A DNA stretch of 64,000 bases from an uncultured Clostridia bacterium. Lineage in GTDB: Bacteria > Bacillota > Clostridia > Christensenellales > Aristaeellaceae. Position 1 is the first letter of the stretch, and each line of letters opens with the position of its first letter. Shown one piece after another: positions 35,489 through 45,019 of the stretch. Under the pieces are notes generated by a model that did no database searches, had not been told where the DNA came from, and worked only from the letters and a program-made list of their open reading frames with translations. The DNA is taken from contig CAKTXR010000013.1 of assembly GCA_934631025.1 (NCBI GenBank), positions 5,343 to 69,342 of the forward strand. The letters are read 5' to 3'. The translations under genes and the position numbers were made by a program.

Positions 35489-35827
35489 ATGGACGATTGC
35501 CTGTTTTGCAAAATCATTCGGGGTGAAATCCCCGGCGACAAGGTGTTTGAGAATGATAAGGTGTTCGCGTTCCGCGATATTCATCCGCAGGCGCCGGTGC
35601 ATATACTGATCGTGCCCAAGACGCACGTGGCCAACGTGCTGGAGGGCGCGGACAAGGGCGTTGTCGCCGACGTGATCGCCGCCGCCGCGCAGATCGCGCG
35701 CGAGCAGGGACTGGCCGAGAACGGCTTCAGGCTGATCACCAACTGCGGCCGCGACGGCGCGCAGAGCGTCGAGCACCTGCATTTTCACCTGCTGGGCGGC
35801 AAAAAGCTGTCCGAAGAGATGGCATAA
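35489..35827 (+). CDS. HIT family nucleotide-binding hydrolase (HinT-like)
   Basis: This 112-residue dimeric hydrolase acts on adenosine phosphoramidates and related nucleotides. The active site is HLHFHLLGG (His96, His98, His100). N-terminal Cys4 and Cys7 (CLFC) are the usual zinc ligands with downstream His. Conserved [17 protein letters not shown] is present. The start is taken at ATG 35489 ([10 protein letters not shown]) because that matches the family N-terminus; ATG 35480 is only 3 nt from AAGGAG. It closes the prmA-region operon. Confidence 0.93.
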   Translation: MDDCLFCKIIRGEIPGDKVFENDKVFAFRDIHPQAPVHILIVPKTHVANVLEGADKGVVADVIAAAAQIAREQGLAENGFRLITNCGRDGAQSVEHLHFHLLGGKKLSEEMA

Positions 35828-35871
35828 ATATGAACACGCTGTGAAAACAAAGAATTTTCACACAAAAACTA

Positions 35872-35900
35872 TTGACGAGGTCGTTTCAATAGGCTATAAT
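35872..35900 (+). promoter_or_regulatory. Promoter of rpsU
   Basis: TTGACG (35872-35877) and TATAAT (35895-35900) are 17 bp apart. The leader is about 65 nt. Confidence 0.85.
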
Positions 35901-35972
35901 GTGGATTGTGTGGCGAACCCCATGCTACATTGGCCATACAGTGCCAGCAATCGCGAGGGGAGGGAAAACACG

Positions 35973-36146
35973 ATGTCTGAAGTACGTATTCGGGAAAATG
36001 AATCCCTGGAAAGCGCGCTGAGAAGATTCAAGCGCATGACTGCCCGTTCCGGCATTCTGGCTGAGGCTAGGAAAAGGGAGCATTATGAGAAGCCCAGCGT
36101 AAAGCGCAAGAAGAAGGCGGAAGCCGCCCGCAAGCGCAAGTACTGA
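35973..36146 (+). CDS. rpsU: 30S ribosomal protein S21
   Basis: This 57-residue protein begins [20 protein letters not shown] and ends in a basic tail ([13 protein letters not shown]), exactly as in S21. S21 sits near the anti-Shine-Dalgarno helix on the 30S platform. GGGAGGG lies 8 nt upstream of ATG 35973. A longer in-frame reading from 35841 overlaps the promoter and is discarded. It is transcribed alone. Confidence 0.97.
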   Translation: MSEVRIRENESLESALRRFKRMTARSGILAEARKREHYEKPSVKRKKKAEAARKRKY

Positions 36147-36166
36147 TCGTCTCGTCGTGAATCGGG

Positions 36167-36204
36167 AAAAGTCCTTTTGCCGTCATGGCGAAAGGGCTTT
36201 TTTT
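36167..36204 (+). terminator. Terminator of rpsU
   Basis: AAAGTCCTTTTGCC and GGCGAAAGGGCTTT form a stem around GTCAT, followed by TTTT. Confidence 0.88.
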
Positions 36205-36676
36205 CACGGCGCGTTTCATGTCTGTCCGCAGAGCGCGATTTACCGGCCACGCTCCGATTTGCCGTGCCTTGTTCTTTTCAAAGGCGTGTCAGCTTCTGTT
36301 TTTATTGAAGCGGCGCTGAAAGCCGTCCGTTTCGGTTGAGTCCACGCAGTTTTTATTGCGTTTGCCGCAGTTTCGGACGCAGCGCGCTTCGTCAGTTCAT
36401 CTTTGCCCGGCGTATAGCTGAGTATATTGCTTCTTATTCGTAAACAATCCTGTCGCACATCAGCGCATTAACGAGCGTCTGACTGTGCTTGTTTTGCTAT
36501 CTACACTGAAAACACCGTCTCAGTCGATTCTTACATCTACGCAGTCGCGTTTATGCACCCTTTTGAAAAATGACGGCATATTTCGCGTGGCGCTGGCATA
36601 TTCTTCAATGAATGAATTTATCGATTCTGTTGTTGCGAAAGAAAACGCTGCATACCTGAGACACGGAGAATGACAT
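36205..36676. other. Intergenic region with no recognisable gene
   Basis: This 470-bp stretch is lower in GC than its surroundings, especially 36400-36660. Short frames such as 36485-36673 have no ribosome site and no family resemblance. I saw no match to the R1 or R2 repeats and no clear hairpin. Confidence 0.5.
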
Positions 36677-37699
36677 ATGATTTACACAGCTCTATTGAGA
36701 CCCCATGCCAACAGCCGCTATCAGGCCGAGGCGCCGAAACTGGCCGCGTCTGAGCTGACGCTGCTGCTCGAAAAGGGCGGCGTTCAGGCCGACGTGCGCC
36801 TTGAGACGGCGGCCGGTGCGGACTGGCTGACGTTTGAAGGGCCGCGCCTTGACGAAAAGCAGGCGGCGCTCCTTGGCCGTGCGGCGCATCTTTATGTGCT
36901 CTTTGAGCGCGCGTCAGACGGCGCGCTTACGCCCCTTCAGGGCCGCGCCGCCGCCTATCTGGGCGAGGATCTGCCGGCCGTGCTCAAATACAAGGGCAAG
37001 ACCAATGAAATATTCACCGATTATCTCATTAATCTGGCGCTATGCGCGTCGGATTTTGCGCCGGAGGACGTGCTGACGCTGGCCGATCCCATGTGCGGGC
37101 GCGGCACGACGCTCTTCGCCGCCGCCAACCGCGGCTATCACGCCGTGGGCGTGGATCGCGACGCGGCCGCCGTCGATGAAGCTGAGAAGTATTTCAAGCG
37201 TTATCTCGAATATCATAAAATCAAGCACGCCGCGTCTGAAAAATCGCTCACGCAGAACGGCAAGCAGGCGGCGCGGCTCCATGTCTTTGAATTCGCCGAT
37301 ACGGCCGAGCATTTTAAGGCGGGCGATAAGCGCACGCTGTCGCTTTCGGTGCTCGACGGCGCAAAGCTGAACGCCGCGCGCAAAAAGGAGAGCGTCCATC
37401 TGATCGTGTCCGATCTGCCCTACGGTGTGCAGCACGCGCCCGGCGGCAAAAAGGGCGTGTCGCTCGAGGATATGCTCTACGACGTGCTGCCCGTCTGGAC
37501 GCGTACGCTGAAGCGCGGCGGCGCGATGGCGCTTTCGTTCAACGTCAACACGCTCGCGCCCGACATGGTGCGCGGCATGATGGCCGAATGCGGGCTGGAC
37601 GTGATGGACGGCGCGGCCTACTGCGGGCTGGAGCACTGGGTCGAGCAGGCCATTACGCGCGACGCGGCGGTGGCTGTCAAGCGCTACAGCGACGATTGA
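36677..37699 (+). CDS. TRM11/UPF0020-type RNA methyltransferase
   Basis: The 340-residue protein has a Rossmann methyltransferase core with ADPMCGRGTTLFAAANRGYH as the SAM motif and SDLPYGVQ as the (D/N)PPY-type catalytic motif. This is the pattern of UPF0020/TRM11-like N2-guanine methyltransferases that act on tRNA or rRNA. The N-terminal 120 residues do not show a clear THUMP domain, so the RNA-binding part is unusual or missing. An Ala/Lys-rich insert lies between motifs. The neighbouring rho gene starts 33 bp after the stop. The target nucleoside is not known. Confidence 0.78.
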   Translation: MIYTALLRPHANSRYQAEAPKLAASELTLLLEKGGVQADVRLETAAGADWLTFEGPRLDEKQAALLGRAAHLYVLFERASDGALTPLQGRAAAYLGEDLPAVLKYKGKTNEIFTDYLINLALCASDFAPEDVLTLADPMCGRGTTLFAAANRGYHAVGVDRDAAAVDEAEKYFKRYLEYHKIKHAASEKSLTQNGKQAARLHVFEFADTAEHFKAGDKRTLSLSVLDGAKLNAARKKESVHLIVSDLPYGVQHAPGGKKGVSLEDMLYDVLPVWTRTLKRGGAMALSFNVNTLAPDMVRGMMAECGLDVMDGAAYCGLEHWVEQAITRDAAVAVKRYSDD

Positions 37700-37732
37700 G
37701 TCGTTTCTTTTCCCGACTGAAAGGAGTTCCCT

Positions 37733-40024
37733 GTGGAAGATCACATCCTCCAAAATAAAACCGTGGTCGAGCTGCGCGCGCTGGCCAGACAGAGCGGCGT
37801 AAAGCTGCCCGCCGGCACGAACAAGGCGCACATCATCGAGCTGCTGACTGCCGCCGATAAGGCTGTCGAGCCAACTTCAGCGTCGGCAAAGCCTGAACGG
37901 GAAGCGGCTGATAAACCGGCGCGCGGGTTTGCAGCTCCTCATTCTGCCGAGTCGACGGGTGCCGCGAATAAATCTGCACGCAATGCCGATAAGCCGGACA
38001 GCGCAACTGTTTCATCGCATCCTGCTGAACCGGTTTCAGCGGTGGCAAAGTCTGAACGGGAAGCGGCCGATAAACCGGCGCGCGGGTCTGCCGCTGTCAA
38101 GACGGGCGCTGCGCCTGCCGAGTCTGTTGTCGTGCCGATTAAGCTCGAACCGGAAATGATTGCTGAACCCGCGCGTAAGTCTGATGCTGTTAAGACTGAT
38201 TCCGCGCAGGCCGCGCCGCAGAGCGTCGACCAGCCGAGGGTGAAGCGTGTATGGGCCAGGCCGTCATCGCCTGAATCACGACGCGAGGACGGCAATAAGC
38301 GCCGCGTCGAACGCCCGCGCAAAACGCCGCAGTCGGAACAGACGATTCCTGTGCAGGGCGCAACGAAGCCGCATCAGGAACAGACGGCTCCCGCGCAGAC
38401 TGTGCCGCCGCAGCCGGAACAGCCGACGCAATTCGGAACCATGCAGAAAATGCCGGCACCCCGCACAGATGAGCGGTCGGTTCGCCGTCCGGAGGGCGTT
38501 CAGCCGCCGGATCGTCTCAGCGTCAATGCGGAACCGTCCGCGCCGCGCGAGAACGCCTTCCGGCGCGATTATCATGGCGCGGCTCAGCGGACATGGGCAC
38601 GATCCAATGCGGAGAACGGCGGTCAGAGTGAAATGCACCTCGGCACGGACGGCAATCTTCAGGCCGAGCAGCGCTATCGACGCTATAACTATAATGCCGA
38701 CAATGCTCCGCAGCCCGAACAGCGCTTTGGCCCGGACGGCAATGTACAGGGCGAGCAGCGTTCTCAGCGCTTCAACGCGGACAACAATTCTCCTGAGACG
38801 GCTTACAGGCGGCGCGATACCGGCTATTACAACGCCGAGCTGGGCACGTCGAATCCCGCCGTGGAGGGTATGCTGGCGAACAGCGAATGCGGGGAAGGGC
38901 AGGGCGTGCTCGACATCCAGCCCGACGGCTACGGCTTTCTGCGGGCCGAAAACTATCTGCCCGGCGATAAGGATACCTATGTTTCCATCGCGCAGATTCG
39001 CCGCTTTAATTTGAAGAACGGCGACTGGGTGGCAGGCCGGACGCGGCCTCAGCGCGAGGGCGACCGCTACAGCGCGCTGTTCTACATCACCTCGGTCAAC
39101 GGCGAGCCGCCCGAAAAGGCGCAGCGCCGCCGCGCGTTCGAGGAACTGACTCCCATCTATCCCGATCAGCGGCTGCGGCTGGAAAACGCCGGAAACGAGC
39201 GCGATCTGGCGCTGCGGGCCATTGATCTGGTCGCGCCCATCGGACGGGGACAGCGCGGGCTGATCGTCTCCCAGCCCAAGGCCGGCAAGACCGTGCTGCT
39301 CAAGAAGATCGCCAACGCGCTCACGGAGAACTATCCGGAGCTGAAGCTGATCGTGCTGCTCATCGACGAGCGGCCCGAGGAAGTGACCGACATGAAACGC
39401 TCGATCACCGGCGAGGTGGTCTATTCCACGTTCGACGAGGACCCCGAAAACCACACCAAGGTGGCCGAGATGGTGCTCGACCGTGCCGAGCGCATGGTCG
39501 AGATGGGGCAGGACGTGGTGGTGCTGCTCGATTCGATCACGCGCCTGGCGCGCGCCTACAATCTCGTGATCCCGCCGACGGGGCGCTCGCTTTCGGGCGG
39601 TCTCGATCCGGGCGCACTGTATAAGCCCAAGCGCTTTTTCGGCGCGGCGCGCAACATCGAAAACGGCGGCAGCCTGACGATTATCGCCACGGCGCTGGTG
39701 GAAACCGGCAGCCGCATGGACGATATCATCTACGAGGAATTCAAGGGTACCGGCAACATGGAGCTGCATCTCGACCGCAAGTTGTCCGAGAAGCGCATCT
39801 TTCCGGCCATCGATCTGCTCAAATCGGGTACGCGGCGCGACGATCTGCTGCTCACGCCGGACGAGCAGGAGGCCACGCTGGCGCTGCGCCGCTTCCTCTC
39901 CGGCAACACGCAGGAGAGCACAGAGCAGACGCTTAATATGCTCGAAAAGAGCGCGAACAACGCCGTGTTCATCGAAAAGCTGAAGATATTCTCAAAGAGC
40001 TGGGAAAAGGACGGCTATCGATGA
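37733..40024 (+). CDS. rho: Transcription termination factor Rho with a long disordered insert
   Basis: This 763-residue hexameric RNA helicase is much longer than typical Rho (about 420). A SAP-like Rho_N domain (residues 1-43) is followed by roughly 330 residues rich in Ala, Pro, Glu, Gln, Asn and Arg. The insert includes an in-frame 53-codon duplication ([16 protein letters not shown] near 51, [16 protein letters not shown] near 104) and N/Q/Y-rich repeats ([23 protein letters not shown]). The RNA-binding cold-shock domain begins near 395 ([20 protein letters not shown]). The ATPase core has Walker A QPKAGKT (514-520) and [18 protein letters not shown] start, AAGGAG 6 nt upstream. Confidence 0.95.
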   Translation: MEDHILQNKTVVELRALARQSGVKLPAGTNKAHIIELLTAADKAVEPTSASAKPEREAADKPARGFAAPHSAESTGAANKSARNADKPDSATVSSHPAEPVSAVAKSEREAADKPARGSAAVKTGAAPAESVVVPIKLEPEMIAEPARKSDAVKTDSAQAAPQSVDQPRVKRVWARPSSPESRREDGNKRRVERPRKTPQSEQTIPVQGATKPHQEQTAPAQTVPPQPEQPTQFGTMQKMPAPRTDERSVRRPEGVQPPDRLSVNAEPSAPRENAFRRDYHGAAQRTWARSNAENGGQSEMHLGTDGNLQAEQRYRRYNYNADNAPQPEQRFGPDGNVQGEQRSQRFNADNNSPETAYRRRDTGYYNAELGTSNPAVEGMLANSECGEGQGVLDIQPDGYGFLRAENYLPGDKDTYVSIAQIRRFNLKNGDWVAGRTRPQREGDRYSALFYITSVNGEPPEKAQRRRAFEELTPIYPDQRLRLENAGNERDLALRAIDLVAPIGRGQRGLIVSQPKAGKTVLLKKIANALTENYPELKLIVLLIDERPEEVTDMKRSITGEVVYSTFDEDPENHTKVAEMVLDRAERMVEMGQDVVVLLDSITRLARAYNLVIPPTGRSLSGGLDPGALYKPKRFFGAARNIENGGSLTIIATALVETGSRMDDIIYEEFKGTGNMELHLDRKLSEKRIFPAIDLLKSGTRRDDLLLTPDEQEATLALRRFLSGNTQESTEQTLNMLEKSANNAVFIEKLKIFSKSWEKDGYR

Positions 40025-40075
40025 GGAAAATGATAAAAAAAGTGTGCGACGAAACATAAAGTTAATAAAAGTATC

Positions 40076-40104
40076 TTGCGAAACTGGAAAGGGTATGCTA
40101 TAAT
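40076..40104 (+). promoter_or_regulatory. Promoter of rpmE
   Basis: TTGCGA (40076-40081) and an extended -10, ATGCTATAAT (TATAAT 40099-40104), have a 17-bp spacer. Confidence 0.85.
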
Positions 40105-40136
40105 TACTCTTGCATTGTGCAAGTGAGGTGAGAACC

Positions 40137-40334
40137 ATGAAAGAGAAGATCCATCCCAATTACGGCAAAGCCGTTGTACGCTGCGTTTGTGGTGAAACCT
40201 TTGAAACCGGTTCGGTCAAAAAGGAACTGCGCGTCGATATCTGCTCGAAGTGCCATCCTTTCTTCACCGGCAAGCAGAAACTGGTTGATACCGGCGGACG
40301 TGTTGATCGCTTCAAGAAGCGCTATGGCATGTAA
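40137..40334 (+). CDS. rpmE: 50S ribosomal protein L31 (zinc-binding form)
   Basis: The 65-residue protein starts [20 protein letters not shown] and has the four cysteines of the C+ form: Cys16, Cys18, Cys36 and Cys39. [20 protein letters not shown] is the conserved end. The start at ATG 40137 follows GAGGTGAG. An in-frame ATG at 40110 overlaps the region just after the -10. The gene has its own promoter and terminator. Confidence 0.97.
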   Translation: MKEKIHPNYGKAVVRCVCGETFETGSVKKELRVDICSKCHPFFTGKQKLVDTGGRVDRFKKRYGM

Positions 40335-40360
40335 TCGCAGCAGCCGAAAACGCAAAAAAT

Positions 40361-40392
40361 CAGATCGGGCGATTGCCGTCCGGTCTGTTTTT
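40361..40392 (+). terminator. Terminator of rpmE
   Basis: CAGATCGGGCG and CGTCCGGTCTG pair (two G-U) around ATTGC and are followed by TTTTT. Confidence 0.88.
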
Positions 40393-40510
40393 CGTTCAAT
40401 GAATTGAAGAGGACGCAGGGACGCTGTGTCAACGCGCTGAACGGCTCGTCCGCTTTGCACTGTCCCTTGTGGGAATGCCTTCGTACGCAATCGGCGGCTG
40501 AAGGAACTGG

Positions 40511-40769
40511 TCAAATGCGCTTTCAACGGAATGGCGGTTGATGTCGCGCTATCGAGGAAGCAGTCACGGGTTTCGGGGCGCGTGAGCGGGTCAAACATGC
40601 CTTCGACGGACAAAGCGGCTTGGCGTTCGCCGCTGAGTTACCGAGCAAGCAGTCGCGGTTCTTACAACGTGTGAGTAAGTCAAACGCGCCTTCGCCGAAC
40701 AAGTCGACAAGTACTCGCCGCTGCGTTATCGAGGAGCAGTCACGCGTTTTGCAAGGCGCGAGCGGCTCC
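40511..40769 (+). repeat. Three degenerate tandem units of 80-90 bp
   Basis: Units begin at 40511 (TCAAATGCGCTTTCAACGGA), 40591 (TCAAACATGCCTTCGACGGA) and 40680 (TCAAACGCGCCTTCGCCGAA). Each continues through a GCGCTATCGAGGAAGCAGTC-like block and ends with GCGTGAGCGGG, GTGTGAGTAAG or GCGCGAGCGGC. Unit length is 80, 89 and 90 bp. The repeats fill the gap between rpmE and the DUF1385 gene. Spacing and length rule out CRISPR. No frame across them looks coding. Confidence 0.65.
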
Positions 40770-40937
40770 TGACGGCAAAGCGCCGTGCAGGCCGCCTCCG
40801 AGCGCGTCTTTTCACGATATTTTCCAGATTGTCATGATTGCGCGGCGGCCGAATCGCTGATCGCCGCGTCTAAGGAGTATAAAGAAAGCAGGCAGGCGCG
40901 TCTGGCGCAGGCCATCCTCGAAAGGGAGGGGCATACG

Positions 40938-41990
40938 ATGAGCAAAAAACCTGAACAGACCTCCAATTCCGGCCGTTGTCCCGTCGGGAGCGTCGGCGGA
41001 CAGGCCGTCATGGAAGGCGTGATGATGCAGAGTCCGGACAAGATCGCCATGGCGGTGCGCCGTCCGGACGGCAAGGTCGTGCTGCGCGTGCGCGAGCGCA
41101 AGATTTTGTCGAAAAAGTATCCGATTCTGGGCTGGCCGATCATCCGCGGCGTGGTCAATTTTGTCTATCAGCTCTATGACGGCATGAAAACGCTTACCGC
41201 GTCGGCCGAGATCGCCGGCGGCGAGGTGGAGGAGCCGTCCAAGTTTGAAAAGAAGGTCGCAAAAGTCCTTCGCATGAAGCCGGAGGACGTGATGATGGTC
41301 TTTGCCGTCGTGCTGGCCATCGCGCTGAGCATACTGCTCTTCTTCGTGCTGCCAACGGGGCTGGAAGCGCTGATCAAGAAGGTCGTCTCCAGCCGCGTCG
41401 TGCTCAATATCATCGGCGGCCTGATCCGCATCGGCGTGTTTCTGCTCTATGTGGGGCTGGTGTCGCGGCTCAAGGAGATTCACCGCGTGTTCATGTATCA
41501 CGGCGCGGAGCACAAGTCGATCTTCTGCTATGAGAGCGGCCTGCCGCTGACCGTTGAAAACGCGCAGAAATTCACCACGCTGCATCCCCGCTGCGGCACG
41601 AGCTTCTTAGTGATCGTCATGGTCATCTCCATCTTCATATTCACGGTGCTGGGCACGAACAGCTCGAACGTGTTCGCGCGCGTGGGCAGCCGACTTCTGC
41701 TGCTGCCGCTGGTGGCGGGCATTTCGTACGAGATCCTCAAGTGGCTGGGCCGCGCCGAGGATACGCCCATCGTGCGCGCGCTCAAATGGCCGGGCCTGAT
41801 GGTGCAGAAGATTACCACTGCGCAGCCGACCGACGACATGGTCGAGGTGGCGCTGATCTCGCTCAAGGCCTCGCTGGGGATGCCCGACGCGCTGCCCAAG
41901 GAGCTTGATCCCGATTACGTTGCGTCCGCCGAGAAGCCGGAAAAGGCCGCTCAGGCGAGCGGCGAGCCGGCGGAGGACGAGCAGGCGTGA
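40938..41990 (+). CDS. DUF1385 membrane protein (YqhQ family)
   Basis: The 350-residue protein has the DUF1385 signature: VGGQAVMEGVMMQSPDKIAM near the N-terminus, KYPILGWPIIRGVVNFVYQL, and YHGAEHKSIFCYESGLPLT with HPRCGTSFL. Four membrane helices lie between residues 115 and 270. The conserved Glu-His and Cys/His residues suggest a membrane metalloenzyme, but no reaction is known. It sits in the Firmicutes order rpmE-DUF1385-prmC-prfA. The start at ATG 40938 follows AGGGAGGGG; an earlier in-frame ATG at 40785 falls in the repeat region. The last 4 bases overlap prmC. Confidence 0.92.
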   Translation: MSKKPEQTSNSGRCPVGSVGGQAVMEGVMMQSPDKIAMAVRRPDGKVVLRVRERKILSKKYPILGWPIIRGVVNFVYQLYDGMKTLTASAEIAGGEVEEPSKFEKKVAKVLRMKPEDVMMVFAVVLAIALSILLFFVLPTGLEALIKKVVSSRVVLNIIGGLIRIGVFLLYVGLVSRLKEIHRVFMYHGAEHKSIFCYESGLPLTVENAQKFTTLHPRCGTSFLVIVMVISIFIFTVLGTNSSNVFARVGSRLLLLPLVAGISYEILKWLGRAEDTPIVRALKWPGLMVQKITTAQPTDDMVEVALISLKASLGMPDALPKELDPDYVASAEKPEKAAQASGEPAEDEQA

Positions 41991-42826
41991 CGTGGGGTGA
42001 ATGGCTTTCAGTTGCCTGCCGGCGCCTTGAGGAGAGCGGCGATCTGGACGCTGCCTGGGACGCGGACTGGCTGCTCTCGGGCGAGACGGGTGCTTCCCGC
42101 GCGCAGCTGCGCTTCCATCGGGGCGATGCGCTGACCTCTGACGCGCAGGCGCGGCTGGACGAGCGGCTTGAGCGTCGCGTGTCCGGCGAGCCGCTTCAGT
42201 ACATACTGGGCGACACCGGCTTTATGGGGCTGACGTTCCTCTGTGACAGACGCGCGCTCATTCCGCGGCAGGACACCGAAACGCTGGTCGAGACGGCGCT
42301 CGAGCGTATGAAGGGCAGGACGCGCCCCCGCGTGCTCGATCTGTGCTGCGGTACCGGCGCGATCGGGCTGAGCGTCGCGCATTACCGGCGGGACGCGCGC
42401 GTGACGCTGACCGACGTGAGCGCGGACGCGCTGGCGCTGACCGAGGACAACCGGCGCGCGCTGAATATCGAAAACGCCGTCCTGAAGCAGGGCGATCTGT
42501 TCGAGGCCGTGCGCGGCGAGACGTTCGACATGATCCTCACCAACCCGCCGTATCTTACGGAGGACGACATGGCCGCGCTTCAGCGCGAGGTGCGGCGCGA
42601 GCCGGCGCTGGCGCTCTATGGCGGCGCGGACGGGCTGACATTCTACCGGCGCATTGCGTCGGAAGCCGCGCTTTATCTGAGCGAGGGCGGCGTTATTCTG
42701 CTCGAGGTGGGGCAGGGGCAGGCGAAGGACGTGTGCGTGCTGCTTAAGCCGTCGATAGGAGGCCTCCGCGTGCATCGCGATCTGAACGGCATAGAGCGCG
42801 TCGTCGAGGGCGTGAAGGGCGCGTGA
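41987..42826 (+). CDS. prmC: Release factor glutamine methyltransferase PrmC
   Basis: The 279-residue enzyme methylates the glutamine of the GGQ motif in RF1 and RF2. An N-terminal helical domain contacts the release factor (SGEPLQYILGDTGFMGL). The SAM core has RVLDLCCGTGAIGLSVAHY and the catalytic TNPPYL. It uses GTG at 41987, overlapping the DUF1385 stop as GTGA, so it is translationally coupled. Its substrate RF1 is encoded next (prfA). Confidence 0.95.
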   Translation: MTWGEWLSVACRRLEESGDLDAAWDADWLLSGETGASRAQLRFHRGDALTSDAQARLDERLERRVSGEPLQYILGDTGFMGLTFLCDRRALIPRQDTETLVETALERMKGRTRPRVLDLCCGTGAIGLSVAHYRRDARVTLTDVSADALALTEDNRRALNIENAVLKQGDLFEAVRGETFDMILTNPPYLTEDDMAALQREVRREPALALYGGADGLTFYRRIASEAALYLSEGGVILLEVGQGQAKDVCVLLKPSIGGLRVHRDLNGIERVVEGVKGA

Positions 42827-42891
42827 CGCAGACCGCGTTGCGTTTATCGCGCAAGACGCTTTGCACTGCGGCGCTTTTAGAGGGACGATTC

Positions 42892-42932
42892 TCAATTCCG
42901 GCGGGCGTTCTGCTCCGGTCGGGATTGTTTTA
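42892..42932 (+). terminator. Weak hairpin between prmC and prfA
   Basis: CAATTCCGGCGGG and a later CGGTCGGGATTG can pair and are followed by TTTTAT. It lies only 20 bp before prfA, so it may be partial or an attenuator. Confidence 0.4.
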
Positions 42933-42952
42933 TGTGAGCAGGAGTTTTTTGT

Positions 42953-44044
42953 ATGGAAGAAAAGGATTACGAGCGCATTGCCCGCAAGCTGGAGGACGTT
43001 GAAAATCGCTTCGAGGAGCTGAGCGTGCGCGTGACGCTGCCCGAGGTGATTGCGGACACGGCGCTGTTTACGAAGCTCATGCGCGAGCACAGCGAGATGA
43101 GCGAGCTGGCCGAATTCGCCGCGTCCTATCGCAGGCTGCTCGAGGATCTCGGCGAAGCGCGCGCCATGGCTGCGGGCGACGATCCCGACATGGCCGAGAT
43201 GGGGCGCGAGGAGCTGGAAGCGCTGGAGCCGAAGCTGGAGGAGATGACGCAGGAAGCGCGTATGCGGCTGCTTCCGCGCGATCCGGACGACTACCGCAAC
43301 GCCGTCGTCGAGGTGCGCGCGGGCGCGGGCGGCGAGGAAGCCGGCCTGTTCGGCGCGGAGCTTGTGCGGATGTACATCCACTATGCCGAAAAGCGCGGCT
43401 GGAAGGCCGAGTTGACCAACGACGATCAGACCGAACTGGGCGGCATAAAGGAAGCGGCGCTGCTGGTGCAGGGCAGGGACGTGTTCAGCCGGCTGAAGTT
43501 CGAATCGGGCGTTCATCGCGTGCAGCGTGTTCCCGTGACCGAATCGGGCGGCCGCATCCACACGTCGACTGCGACCGTGGCGGTGCTGCCCGAAGCGGAG
43601 GATGTGGAGCTGGTCATAGCGCCCAGCGATCTGCGCATAGACACCTATCGCGCGTCGGGCGCGGGCGGCCAGCACGTCAACCGAACCGATTCGGCGGTGC
43701 GCATCACGCACATCCCGACCGGACTGGTCGTCACCAGTCAGGATCAGCGCAGCCAGATCCAGAACCGCGAGAAGGCCATGCGCGTGCTCAGGAGCCGGCT
43801 GTACGATCTGCAGCGGCAGCAGGCGCAGGACGCGTACGCCAGCGAGCGCAGAAGCCAGGTGGGCACGGGCGATCGCAGCGAGCGCATCCGCACCTACAAC
43901 TTCCCGCAGGGCCGCGTGACCGATCACCGCATCGGCAAGAGCATTTACAACATCGAGGATTTCATGAACGGCGATCTGGACGAGATGATCGACGCGCTGA
44001 TACTGGCCGAGCATACGGCGCTGCTGAACGCGGAGGATGAATAA
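42953..44044 (+). CDS. prfA: Peptide chain release factor 1
   Basis: This 363-residue factor terminates translation at UAA and UAG. The catalytic GGQ is at residues 238-240 in [12 protein letters not shown]. The stop-codon reading motif is PVT in [20 protein letters not shown], which matches the RF1 PxT pattern and separates it from RF2 (SPF). AGGAG precedes the ATG. The next gene's ATG directly follows its stop codon. Confidence 0.97.
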   Translation: MEEKDYERIARKLEDVENRFEELSVRVTLPEVIADTALFTKLMREHSEMSELAEFAASYRRLLEDLGEARAMAAGDDPDMAEMGREELEALEPKLEEMTQEARMRLLPRDPDDYRNAVVEVRAGAGGEEAGLFGAELVRMYIHYAEKRGWKAELTNDDQTELGGIKEAALLVQGRDVFSRLKFESGVHRVQRVPVTESGGRIHTSTATVAVLPEAEDVELVIAPSDLRIDTYRASGAGGQHVNRTDSAVRITHIPTGLVVTSQDQRSQIQNREKAMRVLRSRLYDLQRQQAQDAYASERRSQVGTGDRSERIRTYNFPQGRVTDHRIGKSIYNIEDFMNGDLDEMIDALILAEHTALLNAEDE

Positions 44045-44995
44045 ATGAGCAAACTTTCCATCGTGGCGCTCGACGCGCTGCAATTAAACGATCTCGACTG
44101 GAGCGCGCTCGAAGCGCTGGGCGACGTGACGCGCTATGACGGCACGGCGCCCGATCAGGTGCTTGCGCGCGCTCAGGATGCGGATGTTCTGCTGGTCAAC
44201 AAGGTCAAGCTGCCCGAAAGCGTGCTCTCTCAGCTGCCGAAGCTGAAATACGTCGGCGTACTGGCCACCGGCTATGACAACGTGGATACCGCCGCGGCGG
44301 CCAGCCGGAATATCGCCGTGACCAATGTGCCGGGCTATTCGAGCGATTCCGTGGCGCAGCTCACGTTCGCGCTGCTGCTCGAGCTTTGCCATCACGCGGG
44401 CGAGCATTCGCGGCGCGTGCTTGAGGAAAAGGCGTGGAGCCGTCAGCCGTACTACTGCTTCTGGGATTTCCCGCTCAGCGAGCTGGCCGGCCGCACGATG
44501 GGCGTGGTCGGGCTGGGCCGCATCGGCGTGCGCGTGGCCGAGATTGCGCGCGCGTTCGGCATGAACGTCATCGCCTGTACTCGCACGTCCAAGGATATTG
44601 TGGGCGTAAAATGCGTCGATTTCGATAGGCTGCTTGCCGAGAGCGACGTGATCAGCCTGAACTGTCCGCTGACCGAGCAGACGCGCGGCCTGATCAACGC
44701 GGATGCGCTTGCGAAGATGAAGAAAACGGCGTATCTCATCAATACGTCGCGCGGCGGCGCGATCGTCGAGGACGATCTGCGTCGGGCGCTCGATACGGGC
44801 GTGATCGCGGGCGCGGCGGTGGACGTATTGAGCAGCGAGCCGCCGGCCGAGGACAATCCGCTCCTTGGCGCGAAAAACATCGTCGTCACGCCGCACATCG
44901 CGTGGGCGACGACGGAAGCGCGCACGCGGCTTTTGACCATCGTGACCGACAACCTCAGCGCCTATCTGCGCGGCGAAAGGCTCAATCGCGTGTAA
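44045..44995 (+). CDS. D-2-hydroxyacid dehydrogenase (glycerate dehydrogenase/hydroxypyruvate reductase-like)
   Basis: The 316-residue NAD(P)-dependent enzyme has the Rossmann motif GLGRIGVRVAEIARAFGMNV and LINTSRGGAIVEDDL with active-site Arg and Glu. The catalytic His is in VTPHIAWAT. The N-terminal part (YVGVLATGYDNVDTAAA, VTNVPGYSSDSVAQ) is most like hydroxypyruvate/glyoxylate reductases. The exact substrate is uncertain. Its ATG immediately follows the prfA stop, so translation is coupled, though a functional link to release factor 1 is not obvious. Confidence 0.88.
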   Translation: MSKLSIVALDALQLNDLDWSALEALGDVTRYDGTAPDQVLARAQDADVLLVNKVKLPESVLSQLPKLKYVGVLATGYDNVDTAAAASRNIAVTNVPGYSSDSVAQLTFALLLELCHHAGEHSRRVLEEKAWSRQPYYCFWDFPLSELAGRTMGVVGLGRIGVRVAEIARAFGMNVIACTRTSKDIVGVKCVDFDRLLAESDVISLNCPLTEQTRGLINADALAKMKKTAYLINTSRGGAIVEDDLRRALDTGVIAGAAVDVLSSEPPAEDNPLLGAKNIVVTPHIAWATTEARTRLLTIVTDNLSAYLRGERLNRV

Positions 44996-45019
44996 GGGCG
45001 CACTATACGATAAAGAAAA

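Noticed and set aside
36485..36673. A 62-codon frame before the methyltransferase gene
   Set aside because: It has no ribosome site, no family resemblance, and lies in AT-richer intergenic DNA.
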